NCBI GenBank assembly: GCA_017622995.1
Contig: JAGAQA010000029.1
Location: 1 to 64,000 of the forward strand
Length of the DNA stretch: 64,000 bases
Reading direction: 5' to 3'
Source of the DNA: Oscillospiraceae bacterium
GTDB lineage: Bacteria > Bacillota > Clostridia > Oscillospirales > Oscillospiraceae
The notes under the pieces were generated by a model. The model was not told where the DNA came from. It did not search any database and saw nothing but the letters and a program-made list of their open reading frames with translations. This document shows, piece after piece, positions 48,423 through 57,492 of this stretch (position 1 is the stretch's first letter; the number at the start of each line of letters is the position of its first letter). Position numbers and translations under genes: made by a program.

Positions 48423-49834
48423 GGGCGAGCCTCCTTTTCCGTGTAGGGTATCCGGGCGGTAACCGCAGTGCCCTCTCCCTCCCGGCTGGTAATCTCCAGG
48501 CCGTATTGGGGACCGAACTGGAGCCGCAGCCGCTGGTTTACCGCGGACAGGCCAAAACCCACCCTCTGGTCCGACTCCATGGCGCCCCGCAGCTGTGCAA
48601 GGCGTTGGGCAGTCATGCCCACACCGTTGTCCGCCACCTGCAATACCACATGGTCCCCTTCCCGCCAGGCGGCAATCCGGATCATGCCCTTTGCCCGTTT
48701 CAGCTTTATGCCGTGATACAGCGCGTTTTCAACCAGGGGCTGCAGGGTCAGCTTGGGAAGCATTGCCTTTGCAAGGCTCTGGTCAATCTCCATGCTGTAT
48801 TCCAGAATATCCTTATAGCGGGCCTGCTGGATCTGCAGATAGCTGCGCACATGGCCCTCTTCCTCCGAAAGGGGGATAACGTCCTCTCCCTTACTCAGGG
48901 AATGCCGGAAAAAGCTGGAGAGATTGGATACCATCTCCACCGCTTCCTGGGTCTTTTCGCCCTCGATGAGCCAGACAATGGTATCCATGGTGTTATACAG
49001 AAAATGGGGATTGATCTGGGCCTGCAAAAGAGCCAGCTCTGTTCTGCGCAGGCTCTCCTGCTTTTCCCGGCTCTCCCGGATCTGGCTGTCCAGCCGGGCA
49101 ATCATCTGCTCCATGCCAATGCTGAGGGTTTCAATTTCCCGGATTTCTGTCTGAATGGGAGGCTTTACCGCCAGGTTGCCCTCGGATACCGCCTCCGCCC
49201 GGTTGCACATATACACCAGGGGCGCCGCAATGGACCGGCTGAGCCGGATGCTGTAGCGCAGGGCAAAGACCACCGCCACCACCGTTACCACCGTAATGAG
49301 CACCACTTCCGTGGCGATCTGGGCGCTCACCCGCTGCTGGAGGGAGTTCAATTCCACCGCCTCGCAGTAGAGGTAATTGTACATATACTCCTCTACCAGC
49401 GCGGTAAGCACATAGATATTGTTTTCCAGCTGGCTCAACCGGTCGTCGTAGTTTTCCGTGTCCTGAATCTGATAGATCTTCTCCTCCAGATTTTCGCACA
49501 GATTCAGCACGCTGGAAATTGCCTGATGGCTGTCCTTCTGCACCGTGGTATCCAGCAATTGCTTTGCCAGCTCCTGGGCGGCGCGAACCTCCGGAATGGG
49601 CAGGCCCTCGGAATACTGACTTTCGATCACATAGTAATACATCTTCTGATCGATGTTGTTCTTAAACTCCTGGTTGAATTCCGAAGCCGTGGTCACGTTG
49701 TGCAGGAGTCTGGTGTAGTGGCTGTTGGAGCTGATGAGCATGGCAAGGGATGCCAGCAGAATGATCACCATCAGAAAGCTGACGGCCACAACCAGCTTGC
49801 GCAGCCGGCCCTGGAGAGATTCTGTCTTTTTCAT
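48419..49834 (-). CDS. YesM/LytS-type sensor histidine kinase
   Basis: The 471-residue kinase has a membrane segment at about residues 12-32 and an extracellular helical region of roughly 140 residues. A second membrane segment lies near 175-192, followed by a HAMP-like region. The family motif is AQINPHFLYNTMDTIVW with phospho-acceptor His, followed by LTLQPLVENALYHGIK and the ATP lid DNGVGM. YesM kinases pair with AraC-type regulators in sugar control. It overlaps both neighbours by four bases in the order regulator, kinase, lipoprotein. Confidence 0.93.
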   Translation of the reverse strand: MKKTESLQGRLRKLVVAVSFLMVIILLASLAMLISSNSHYTRLLHNVTTASEFNQEFKNNIDQKMYYYVIESQYSEGLPIPEVRAAQELAKQLLDTTVQKDSHQAISSVLNLCENLEEKIYQIQDTENYDDRLSQLENNIYVLTALVEEYMYNYLYCEAVELNSLQQRVSAQIATEVVLITVVTVVAVVFALRYSIRLSRSIAAPLVYMCNRAEAVSEGNLAVKPPIQTEIREIETLSIGMEQMIARLDSQIRESREKQESLRRTELALLQAQINPHFLYNTMDTIVWLIEGEKTQEAVEMVSNLSSFFRHSLSKGEDVIPLSEEEGHVRSYLQIQQARYKDILEYSMEIDQSLAKAMLPKLTLQPLVENALYHGIKLKRAKGMIRIAAWREGDHVVLQVADNGVGMTAQRLAQLRGAMESDQRVGFGLSAVNQRLRLQFGPQYGLEITSREGEGTAVTARIPYTEKEARP

Positions 49835-51450
49835 CGTTTGTTCTTCCCCGCCCGGTAATCCCGGGGTGTGCAGCCCTGGGTCTTCTTAAACAGGAAGCTG
49901 AAATAGTGGGGGTCCTTGTAGCCCACCGCCAGCGCGATTTCGCCGGACCGCAGCTCCGAGGTCCGCAGCAGGTTTCTTGCCTTTTCCATCCGTTTGGCGG
50001 TCAGGTATTCCACGAAGGTGGTGTGCATTTCCTGGCTGAATACAGCGGACAGGTAGTTGGCACTGATGTTTACCTCCTGGGCCACCCGGTTCAGGGAAAT
50101 ATCATCGCTCTGGAAGTTGGCATCGATGTAATCCACCGCTTCCTTCAGCAGGCTGCGGTACTGGTTTCCCGCTGCCCGGTCCCGGATCTCAATGGTCCGC
50201 AGAAGCACATCGGAAAGATACCGTTTGAGATCGTCCACGGTTACATTCTGCCCCACCATGTCCAGGCAGCTGAGACTGCCCAGAAAGTCCTGGGGCGCCG
50301 CCCCCAGCTTCTGCACAAACTCCGTGGCGCAAAACCTTACACTCAGCATGAGATACTGGCAGAAGGGGCCGGAGCTCAGGGCATCCCTCAGGCTTCCGAT
50401 ATAGCCATCCACAAAGCCGGATACCTCCTGGGCCGCGGCGTTTTCCAGTACGCCGGTAATCACCGCCGGGTTCAGCTTGCTCACATCCAGCTGGGAAAGG
50501 TCATGCTTTTCCCCGGTTCCGGTCAGGAAGCCCACGGTCTCCTCGGTGAAAATATGCTGGGAGGGGGCCACATACCGGTAGGACCACAGACGGGATACCT
50601 GCCGGAAGCATTCCGGCAGGGCACTGAGCCGCTTTTGGGGCTTCCCGGCAGCTACATACCAGCTCAGGTCCGCGCCGTAGGTTTCATAGAGCTTCCGAAC
50701 GGTATCCATGCACCGCTGGGTGTAGCCCTCAATACGATCCTCGTCTCCCTTAATAAGCACCGCATAGGTGGTGAGATTCCACCGGAACAAAACATACTCC
50801 GGGTATTTGAGAAAGTGGGTCACAAGATTGTCCCGGATCAGGGCGCTGGTTTCGGAATAGCCAACCATGGCAGACTGCTCCGGCATGGCGGAAATCAGGC
50901 AGATGGTATAGGCCTGGGCCCGCAGGTCCAGATCCAGCTTTTCCGCCCGCTGGTAGATCTCCGGAATGGTCAGAAGGCCGTTGACCATTTGCTCAAAGAA
51001 TCGGCAGCGGGCATAGTCTTCGTAGTCCTGAGACTCCAGATGAAACTGGGCAATGTAATTCTGCTGGGCCCGCTCTCCTTCGATTTTCTGGCGCACCTCG
51101 TCCAGCACGGTAACCAGACTGCTTTTGGTAATGGGCTTCAGCAGATACCGCTCCACACCAATGGAAATGGCCTGCTGGGCGTATTCAAAATCATCGTAGC
51201 CGGAGAGAATGATGATCTTCATCTGGGGAAACTCCTGCAAAACCAGACGGCTCAGGGACAGGCCGTCCACAAAGGGCATCCGGATGTCGGTAATCAGCAC
51301 ATCCGGCTTGGTCTGGCGGATCATAGGCAAGGCCATTTCCCCGTCTGCCGCTTCTCCCACAAACTGATAACCGCATCTGGCCCAGGGGACCGTTGCATGG
51401 AGCGTCTCCCGAATGATGCGCTCGTCCTCCACCAAAAAAACACGAAGCAT
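49831..51450 (-). CDS. YesN-type response regulator with AraC DNA-binding domain
   Basis: The 539-residue protein has a receiver domain (FLVEDERIIRETLHATV, phospho-acceptor Asp55 in LITDIRMPFVDG) and a long middle region of about 300 residues. The C-terminal AraC/XylS domain has two helix-turn-helix parts (ISLNRVAQEVNISANYLSAV and SGEIALAVGYKDPHYFSFLF). GGAGGG precedes the start. It probably activates the importer encoded at 52-57 kb, whose binding protein is a paralogue of the lipoprotein in this operon. Confidence 0.93.
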   Translation of the reverse strand: MLRVFLVEDERIIRETLHATVPWARCGYQFVGEAADGEMALPMIRQTKPDVLITDIRMPFVDGLSLSRLVLQEFPQMKIIILSGYDDFEYAQQAISIGVERYLLKPITKSSLVTVLDEVRQKIEGERAQQNYIAQFHLESQDYEDYARCRFFEQMVNGLLTIPEIYQRAEKLDLDLRAQAYTICLISAMPEQSAMVGYSETSALIRDNLVTHFLKYPEYVLFRWNLTTYAVLIKGDEDRIEGYTQRCMDTVRKLYETYGADLSWYVAAGKPQKRLSALPECFRQVSRLWSYRYVAPSQHIFTEETVGFLTGTGEKHDLSQLDVSKLNPAVITGVLENAAAQEVSGFVDGYIGSLRDALSSGPFCQYLMLSVRFCATEFVQKLGAAPQDFLGSLSCLDMVGQNVTVDDLKRYLSDVLLRTIEIRDRAAGNQYRSLLKEAVDYIDANFQSDDISLNRVAQEVNISANYLSAVFSQEMHTTFVEYLTAKRMEKARNLLRTSELRSGEIALAVGYKDPHYFSFLFKKTQGCTPRDYRAGKNKR

Positions 51451-51618
51451 AATTTCCCTCCGATATTCCTTTTTCTGGCTTTATTATATCAGATCCCCCA
51501 GTGGCAATGTGCACAAGCTTAAAGAACGGTTTTTGTAAATTATGCGCAGCTATTCATCCCCTCAACAGAGCTGTTTTCTGTTTTATAACAGATGTCACCT
51601 GATCATACAGCACAAATA

Positions 51619-51647
51619 TTGACAGCTGGGCGCATATATTGTATAAT
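51619..51647 (+). promoter_or_regulatory. Perfect-consensus promoter of the small HTH gene
   Basis: TTGACA (51619-51624) and TATAAT (51642-51647) are both perfect with a 17-base spacer. It points away from the response regulator operon. Confidence 0.8.
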
Positions 51648-51696
51648 TTCAGGGAAAGATTTCTGTTATACTACATCACCAGAGGAGTGAAGACGG

Positions 51697-51885
51697 ATGG
51701 CCGAAGGGCTGTTGTCTCGTTATATGGGAACAAAGGAAGCCTCTCTTCTTTGGGGGTATCCGCAGAACACCATCAGCCGTTGGTGTCAGCAGGGAAAGAT
51801 CCCCGGCGCCCAGCAGACTGCACCCTGCAGTCCCTGGCTGATTCCAAAGGACGCCGTTTGTCCCATTGCAAAACCCCATAAATGA
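51697..51885 (+). CDS. Small helix-turn-helix protein (excisionase-like)
   Basis: The 62-residue protein reads MGTKEASLLWGYPQNTISRW followed by CQQGKIPGA, the layout of MerR/excisionase-type helix-turn-helix domains, in which an adaptor helix is followed by a W-C-x-x-G-K/R-I turn. AGAGGAG lies nine bases before the ATG, a perfect promoter lies 50 bases upstream, and a GC-rich hairpin follows. These signals argue that it is a real gene despite its size. Its target is unknown; no integrase is nearby. Confidence 0.7.
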   Translation: MAEGLLSRYMGTKEASLLWGYPQNTISRWCQQGKIPGAQQTAPCSPWLIPKDAVCPIAKPHK

Positions 51886-51890
51886 ACGCC

Positions 51891-51911
51891 GCCCCCGCTG
51901 CCAGCGGGGGC
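51891..51911 (+). terminator. Hairpin after the small HTH gene
   Basis: GCCCCCGC and GCGGGGGC pair around TGCCA, six bases after the stop, with a T-rich tail. A TTGACAATTGACAATTGA motif like that at the MITE ends follows at about 51945-51962. Confidence 0.65.
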
Positions 51912-51995
51912 TGTTCGTTTGGGTGGAGAAGGAGACTTTTGTGAATTGACAATTGACAATTGATCTGACTCCTTTTCCTCAATAAACGCCCATAA

Positions 51996-52034
51996 AAAAT
52001 CGCCATTACGGGGATTGCCCGCAATGGCGATTTT
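51996..52034 (-). terminator. Terminator of the sugar importer operon
   Basis: AAAATCGCCATT pairs with AATGGCGATTTT around a 15-base loop, just after the stop of the last permease gene. Confidence 0.8.
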
Positions 52035-52043
52035 CTGGGTAAT

Positions 52044-53090
52044 TTACTTCTTTTCGTTCTTGCGCATGAGCACCACGCTCTGGATTACCAGGAACAGGCA
52101 GATCATGGCTGCCACGGTGATGTTGGTCCACCAGGCTTCATCCAGGCCCAGGGACGCAACAATGTTCTTGATGGTGTTCAGGGACAATACGCCAAAGAAC
52201 GTGCCCACCACATTTCCCACACCGCCGGTGAGCATGGTGCCGCCGATGATGGAGGAGGCGATGGCATTCATTTCCGCACCCGCCGCATGGCTGGGAGAGC
52301 CGGAACCGACGTGCATGAAGTACACAAAGCCGCCGATGCCCGCCAGGGTGCTGCACAGCAGATGGGCCAGGAACTTGGTCTTCTTCACGTTGATGCCCAG
52401 CATATTGGCGCTGGCCGCGTTGCCGCCCACCGCGTAGAAGCTGCGGCCCAGCTTGCCCCACTTCAGCAGGACAAACAGCAGGATCACAACCAGGATGGCA
52501 ATCACCACCCCCGGTTCCACATAGGCCGGAACGTATATTCCCCGCTTATTGATACTGCCCATGCCGGGGACATAAACCCGGATGGCTTTCAGCGCCTGGA
52601 ACCCCTCGTGGGCCACGTTAAACTGGGTGGAGTTGACAATGGTTGTCATGCCTTTGGCGAAGAACATACCGGCCAGGGACACAATGAAGGGCTGAATATC
52701 CAGGTAAGCAACCAGGAAGCCCTGAACCAGGCCAAAGGCAACGCCGATGCCCAGCGCAATGAGCAGAGCGGTAAAGACGCTGCCGCCCTTGTAGTCCAGA
52801 TGGACGGCGCAGCTCATACACACCAGTGCCGTCAGCGTACCAACGGAAATATCAATGCCGCCGGTAATCATCACAATGCTCATACCGCAGGACAGAATGA
52901 TGAGGGCCGCGTTTTCATTGAGGATGTTGAAGAATGCCTGGGGCTTCCGGAAGCCGGCGCCCAGCACCACAACAGCCAGAACGTACATCAGAAGGAATAC
53001 CACAATGGTGATGGTCAGCAGCAGGTTGGTATCGGACATACCGCCGCGTTTCGCCAAACGGCCATCTTTTACTGCAATTTTCGGTGCCAT
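52044..53090 (-). CDS. Sugar ABC transporter permease (YjfF-like)
   Basis: The 348-residue permease of the RbsC family has about nine membrane segments, the motif SCGMSIVMITGGIDISVGTL and the coupling loop AVGGNAASANMLGINVKKTK. It follows its partner permease by one base and is the last gene of the operon. In ytfQRT-yjfF systems two such permeases form a heterodimer for galactofuranose uptake. The binding protein of this operon resembles YtfQ, which suggests a furanose or related sugar. Confidence 0.9.
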   Translation of the reverse strand: MAPKIAVKDGRLAKRGGMSDTNLLLTITIVVFLLMYVLAVVVLGAGFRKPQAFFNILNENAALIILSCGMSIVMITGGIDISVGTLTALVCMSCAVHLDYKGGSVFTALLIALGIGVAFGLVQGFLVAYLDIQPFIVSLAGMFFAKGMTTIVNSTQFNVAHEGFQALKAIRVYVPGMGSINKRGIYVPAYVEPGVVIAILVVILLFVLLKWGKLGRSFYAVGGNAASANMLGINVKKTKFLAHLLCSTLAGIGGFVYFMHVGSGSPSHAAGAEMNAIASSIIGGTMLTGGVGNVVGTFFGVLSLNTIKNIVASLGLDEAWWTNITVAAMICLFLVIQSVVLMRKNEKK

Positions 53091-53091
53091 A

Positions 53092-54198
53092 TCACTTTGC
53101 CTCCTTTGCAGTCTTCTTGGATGCGGCAGACTTCATCGCCTTGCCCATCTTCTCACGAACCACAGGAGCCGACATAACCACCAGCAGGATGACCACCACA
53201 GCCTTGTAGGCGGGCAGCGCATCGGAGGCCACATTGAACTTATACAGTGTGGTGGTAAGGAACTGAATTACGTAGGCACCCAGAATGGAGCCCCACATAT
53301 TGAACTTGCCACCGCTCAGCGCATTGCCGCCCAGCGCCACCGCCAGAATGGCGTCCATTTCGATGTCCTTGGCAATGACGGAATAGTTGATGGAGGAAAT
53401 CCGGCTGACCTTGATAAGACCTGCCACAGCCACGCACAGACCCAGGATCACATAGGTAATGAACTTCACAAAAGCGGGGTCAATGCCGTTCAGGCGGGAG
53501 GAATGGCTGTTGATGCCGACGGACTGGGTCAGCAGACCCAGAGTGGTGAATTTCAGCACCAGCATGATGACAATCACGCAGGCGATGGCAATAAACACCG
53601 GAGTGGGCACCGGGATTCCGGGAATAAAATTGCCGAAATAGCCGAAGCTGGCGTCCGAAATAATGGGCAGCTGGTTGTTGTTGATCCAGGCGGCGATGGA
53701 ACGGCCTGCCGTGAACAGGATCAGGGTGGCGACCATGGGCTGAATCTTAAAGTAGGCAACCAGGGTGCCGTTGAAGGCGCCGAAAAGCATACTCACAGCG
53801 CAGGCAGCCAGGAAAGCAACAATAATGGGGGCCTGCATGGTTTCGGGACGGGCGCCCTGATTGCCGCAGAGAATGCGCAGAATCACGGAACCGGCAATGG
53901 CGATGTTGGCGCCAACGGAAATATCCTGTCCGCCGGAGGCGGCGGTAACCAGGGTCATGCCGATGGCCAGGATCACCAGCTCGGAGGCGTTGTTGAGAAT
54001 GGTAATCAGATAGCCGGACAGCACGGGATCGCCATTGCTGTTCTGGCCCAGGGTAATCTTAAAGAAGCCGGGGTCCGCAATCAGGTTAAACAGTACCAGC
54101 AGCAGCAGTGCCGCCACAGGAATGAAAATCTGATTGGAGGCCAGCTCTTTGAATTTCGCGCCGAAGGTCTTCTTCTCCGGAGAAGCCAATTTGGTCAT
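53092..54198 (-). CDS. Sugar ABC transporter permease (YtfT-like)
   Basis: I use the ATG at 54198, one base after the ATPase stop; a TTG seven codons earlier overlaps the ATPase gene. The 368-residue protein carries ELVILAIGMTLVTAASGGQD and ISVGANIAIAGSVI, the coupling loop SVGINSHSSRLNGID, and a polar Lys-rich tail. About nine membrane segments are predicted by eye. It pairs with the permease encoded next. Confidence 0.9.
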   Translation of the reverse strand: MTKLASPEKKTFGAKFKELASNQIFIPVAALLLLVLFNLIADPGFFKITLGQNSNGDPVLSGYLITILNNASELVILAIGMTLVTAASGGQDISVGANIAIAGSVILRILCGNQGARPETMQAPIIVAFLAACAVSMLFGAFNGTLVAYFKIQPMVATLILFTAGRSIAAWINNNQLPIISDASFGYFGNFIPGIPVPTPVFIAIACVIVIMLVLKFTTLGLLTQSVGINSHSSRLNGIDPAFVKFITYVILGLCVAVAGLIKVSRISSINYSVIAKDIEMDAILAVALGGNALSGGKFNMWGSILGAYVIQFLTTTLYKFNVASDALPAYKAVVVILLVVMSAPVVREKMGKAMKSAASKKTAKEAK

Positions 54199-54199
54199 A

Positions 54200-55711
54200 T
54201 CAGTTTTCACCTCCTGCAATGGTTGCCATGATCTTGGTCTGGCTCAGATCGTCACCGGAAAGCTCGCCTACCAGCTTGCGGTCACGCATGACCATCAGGC
54301 GGGAGCAGGTGCGGAGCATCTCATCGATCTCGGAGGAGATGAAGGTAACGCTCTTGCCTTCCCCGGCCAGCTTCAGCACCAGCTTCTGAATTTCGATCTT
54401 GGTGCCCACATCAATGCCCCGGGTGGGCTCGTCCAGAATCAGGTACTTGGGATTGGTCAGCAGCCAGCGGGCCAGAATCACCTTCTGCTGGTTGCCGCCG
54501 GAAAGCTGCTTGATGGGGGTATCGGAAGAGGCCGTCTTGATCTCCAGCAGCTTGATGTATTCATCGGCAAAGGCTTCCGCCTGTGCTCTGGAGAAGGGCT
54601 TAAAGAAGCCCTTCATCACCTGCAGGGCCAGAATGATGTTTTCCCGGACGGACAGATCCCCTACAATGCCGTCCTGCTTCCGGTCTTCGGGCAGATAGCC
54701 GATGCCATGCTTCATGGCATCCAGCGGCTTGTGAATCTTGACCTTTTCGCCGTCCATGAACACTTCGCCGCCGGTCTTCTTATCGGCGCCGAAAATGGCA
54801 CGGACGCATTCGCTTCGGCCGGAACCCAGCAGGCCGGTGAAGCCGTTGACCTCGCCCTTGTGGATGTTGAAGTCAAAGGGCTTGATGCCCTCCGCGCTGC
54901 TGAGGCCCTTTGCCTCCAGCACAGGCGTACCCAGATCCACCGCGGCTGCATCACTGTCATTTTTGATGGAGGCCATGTCATCCAGCTCTTTGCCCAGCAT
55001 CTTAGAAACCAGCTGGACCCGGGGCAGATCCTCAATGATGTACTCGCCCACCAGCTGTCCGTCCCGCAGAACCGTAATGCGGTCGCAGACCTCGTAAACC
55101 TGATCCAGGAAGTGGGTAACAAAGATGATGCCCACGCCCTTGGCCTTCAGGTCCCGCATCAGCTTGAAGAGCTTTTCCACTTCCTGCTCGTCCAGAGAGG
55201 AGGTGGGCTCGTCCAGGATCAGAACCTTGCAGTCCATATCCACAGCCCGGGCAATGGCCACCATCTGCTGCACGGCGATGGAGCAGCTGCCTAGCTGCTG
55301 GGTAGGTACTGCCGGAATATCCAGGGCTTCCAGAAGTTTTCCGGCGCCCTCGTTCATCTTCTTCCAGTTGGTCAGGGCGCCCTTGGTTCTGCCTATATAC
55401 ATATTCTCCGCCACCGTCAGGTTGGGGCAGAGGGTAATTTCCTGATAAACCGTACTGATGCCCGCGTTCTGGGCATCCTGAGGTGAGCGGATGGAAACCG
55501 CTCCTTCGTGGCCCTCGATAAAGATCTCACCGCCGTCCTTTTCATAGACGCCGGTAAGCACTTTGATGAGGGTGGATTTGCCTGCGCCGTTTTCGCCCAT
55601 CAGCGCGTGGATTTCGCCCTGTCTCAGCGTAAAATCCACATTCTGCAGAGCCTTGACGCCGGGGAAGTATTTGCAAATGCCGCGCATTTCCAATACTGCG
55701 CTGTCCTGCAT
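54200..55711 (-). CDS. Tandem ABC ATPase for sugar import (YtfR/RbsA-like)
   Basis: The start at 55711 (MQDSAVLEMRGICKYFPGVK) has GGAGG eight bases upstream; a start at 55738 with AAAGGA is possible. The 503-residue protein has two ABC domains. The first has GENGAGKST, the signature-like SIAVQQMVAIARAV and LILDEPTSSLDEQE. The second has the usual degenerate GLLGSGRSE, then QLSGGNQQKVILARWL and LILDEPTRGIDVGT. A strong hairpin (55857-55889) separates it from the binding-protein gene. Confidence 0.92.
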   Translation of the reverse strand: MQDSAVLEMRGICKYFPGVKALQNVDFTLRQGEIHALMGENGAGKSTLIKVLTGVYEKDGGEIFIEGHEGAVSIRSPQDAQNAGISTVYQEITLCPNLTVAENMYIGRTKGALTNWKKMNEGAGKLLEALDIPAVPTQQLGSCSIAVQQMVAIARAVDMDCKVLILDEPTSSLDEQEVEKLFKLMRDLKAKGVGIIFVTHFLDQVYEVCDRITVLRDGQLVGEYIIEDLPRVQLVSKMLGKELDDMASIKNDSDAAAVDLGTPVLEAKGLSSAEGIKPFDFNIHKGEVNGFTGLLGSGRSECVRAIFGADKKTGGEVFMDGEKVKIHKPLDAMKHGIGYLPEDRKQDGIVGDLSVRENIILALQVMKGFFKPFSRAQAEAFADEYIKLLEIKTASSDTPIKQLSGGNQQKVILARWLLTNPKYLILDEPTRGIDVGTKIEIQKLVLKLAGEGKSVTFISSEIDEMLRTCSRLMVMRDRKLVGELSGDDLSQTKIMATIAGGEN

Positions 55712-55810
55712 ATTGTTTGCCTCCATTCTCTGTGCCATGAAAGTCCTTTCGCGGGGGTGGCTGTAGGCCCTCCAATCATCCGGTCCTTGCCGCCCAAATA
55801 CGCACCTGAC

Positions 55811-55889
55811 GGGCGGCCATTGGCCGCCCCCACGCTTTTCGGTCCGGTGCGTGAAAGGCACGCGGTGCGGCCTAGCCGAACCGCGTGCC
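55811..55889 (-). terminator. Two GC-rich hairpins between binding protein and ATPase genes
   Basis: GGGCGGCCA/TGGCCGCCC (55811-55829) and GGCACGCGGT/ACCGCGTGCC (55857-55866 with 55880-55889) are perfect stems. Their position after the binding-protein stop suggests an attenuator or mRNA-stabilising element that raises binding protein over pump. Confidence 0.65.
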
Positions 55890-55913
55890 GAAGCAATCGC
55901 TTAAATTATCGGA

Positions 55914-56951
55914 TCAGATGCCGTAGCTGTCAACGTCAGCCTGGGTGATGGTGGAAGCGTCAAAGCCCTTCTCTTCCATGATGATGGTCTTCTCAGCGGG
56001 GGTGCCGCCGGCTTCCAGAGTAGCGATGATGTCGCTGATGTAGCTGGACTGGAAGGGGTTGCACTGGCCGTCGTAGTTCCATGCGCCCTTCAGCAGCTCT
56101 TCCAGGGCCCACTTGTTGCAGTCGAAGCCCATGACGATGACATCGCCGTCAACACCGTGGGTGATACCGGCAGCATCCAGAGCAGCAACGGCGCCCTTGG
56201 CCATGTCGTCGTTCTCAGCGTAGATTACGTTGAATTCCTTGCCGGAGTCGATGACAGCCTGAACGATCTGCTGCGCGTTCTCAGCGTTCCACTCAGCGGT
56301 CTGCTGGGTAACGATGTTCCAGTTGTCCTTCTCGGCAACCATCTTGTCCAGAGCGCCGGAACGGCCGATCTGAGCGGCGGAGCCCATAACACCCTGAATG
56401 TGGATCACGTTGTAAACGTCCTTGTTCTGGGAGGCCAGCCAGTTAACAGCGGTCTCGCCTTCCTTGGCCATGTCGGAAACGATGGAAGCGGCGTACAGGC
56501 TGGGATCAGCATCGATGGTACGGTCGAACAGGATGACCTGGATGCCGGCGTCCTGAGCGTCCTTCAGAACGGTGTCCCAACCGGAGGTGCCAGCGGCGGA
56601 CAGCAGCAGGTAGTCAACCTCGTCCTGGATGAACTTCTGAGCGGCAGCGATCTGCTCCTCGTTCTTCAGGGAGTAAGCGAAGGAAGCGTCGTAGCCGTTT
56701 TCCTTGGTGAAGGTCTTCTTCAGGTCGGCGTCGTTTGCGGTACGGTAGCCGGACTCGTTGGGGTCGTTGTTGATGATGCCGACCTTGATCAGGGCGGGCT
56801 CAGCAGCGGGGGCTTCAGCAGCGGGGGCCTCGGTAGCAGCGGGGGCCTCAGTAGCGGGAGCCTGCGTAGCGGCAGGCGCACTGTTGCCGCCGCAGGCGGC
56901 CAGTGCCAGAACCATGGTCAGAACCAGCAGCATGCTAAGAATCTTTTTCAT
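55914..56951 (-). CDS. YtfQ-like sugar-binding lipoprotein of the importer
   Basis: The 345-residue protein has a lipoprotein signal (Cys20 in LALAACGGN), a repetitive Ala-Pro-Thr-Glu linker and a periplasmic sugar-binding domain (KVGIINNDPNESGYRTANDA, EEQIAAAQKFIQDEVDYLLL, VIHIQGVMGSAAQIGRSGAL). It resembles YtfQ and the sensing lipoprotein at 47448. It is the first gene of the operon with a tandem ATPase and two permeases. A promoter lies 80 bases upstream. The sugar is probably a furanose or similar monosaccharide; this is inference. Confidence 0.92.
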   Translation of the reverse strand: MKKILSMLLVLTMVLALAACGGNSAPAATQAPATEAPAATEAPAAEAPAAEPALIKVGIINNDPNESGYRTANDADLKKTFTKENGYDASFAYSLKNEEQIAAAQKFIQDEVDYLLLSAAGTSGWDTVLKDAQDAGIQVILFDRTIDADPSLYAASIVSDMAKEGETAVNWLASQNKDVYNVIHIQGVMGSAAQIGRSGALDKMVAEKDNWNIVTQQTAEWNAENAQQIVQAVIDSGKEFNVIYAENDDMAKGAVAALDAAGITHGVDGDVIVMGFDCNKWALEELLKGAWNYDGQCNPFQSSYISDIIATLEAGGTPAEKTIIMEEKGFDASTITQADVDSYGI

Positions 56952-57031
56952 GTTTTGTTTTCCTCAACTTTCTTAAAATGGATTTGGAGCCGCCGCCATG
57001 TTGCCATCGGCCAGCGGGATCCTTTGCTTGC

Positions 57032-57060
57032 ATTAAAGCACGTTTTTTTCGGTTCGTCAA
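57032..57060 (-). promoter_or_regulatory. Promoter of the sugar importer operon
   Basis: On the minus strand TTGACG (57055-57060) and TTTAAT (57032-57037) are 17 bases apart. The -10 box lies inside a small inverted repeat, TGCTT-N6-AAGCA (57026-57041 approximately), a possible operator. Confidence 0.65.
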
Positions 57061-57411
57061 TAGACTTTGGTGCAGATTGCATAAGTTTGTGCCTTTATAT
57101 AATACAACTTTTTTACCATTCGCTCAATTTGAATACAAATTATCTTAATACCCTCTTAATAATTTCATTTGGTTTGTTTTCTTACGGTCTCTGTCTCTCT
57201 TTGGTTTGAAATTTTACTGTCTCTTTTCCGATGTTTTACAGAATGTGCTTTGGACAATCTGCACACAAACCGTCAAAAGTGTGTTCTTCTTTCCGGAAAA
57301 GTTCAAAAATTTATGTTCCGCTGCCGGATTATTCCCGGTGAAAAGAAGAAACCGTGGATTTCTTCCGGCTCCGCAGCAGGAATCTCAGTAGGAAAACAAA
57401 CAAGTTTTCCC
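57061..57411. other. AT-rich divergent intergenic stretch
   Basis: Between the importer promoter and the AraR-like gene promoter I see no supported gene, repeat or RNA. The region is T-rich on the plus strand and may hold binding sites for the AraC-type or AraR-like regulators. Confidence 0.5.
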
Positions 57412-57440
57412 TGCACATTTCCCTGGATATCTGCTATAAT
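57412..57440 (+). promoter_or_regulatory. Promoter of the AraR-like gene
   Basis: A perfect TATAAT (57435-57440) with a TGC extended -10 is preceded 17 bases upstream by TGCACA (57412-57417), a weak -35. Confidence 0.6.
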
Positions 57441-57492
57441 GTAGACAAATGAACGGAAGTTGTTCCAGCTTTCCAAAAGGGGGTGCGTCAAT

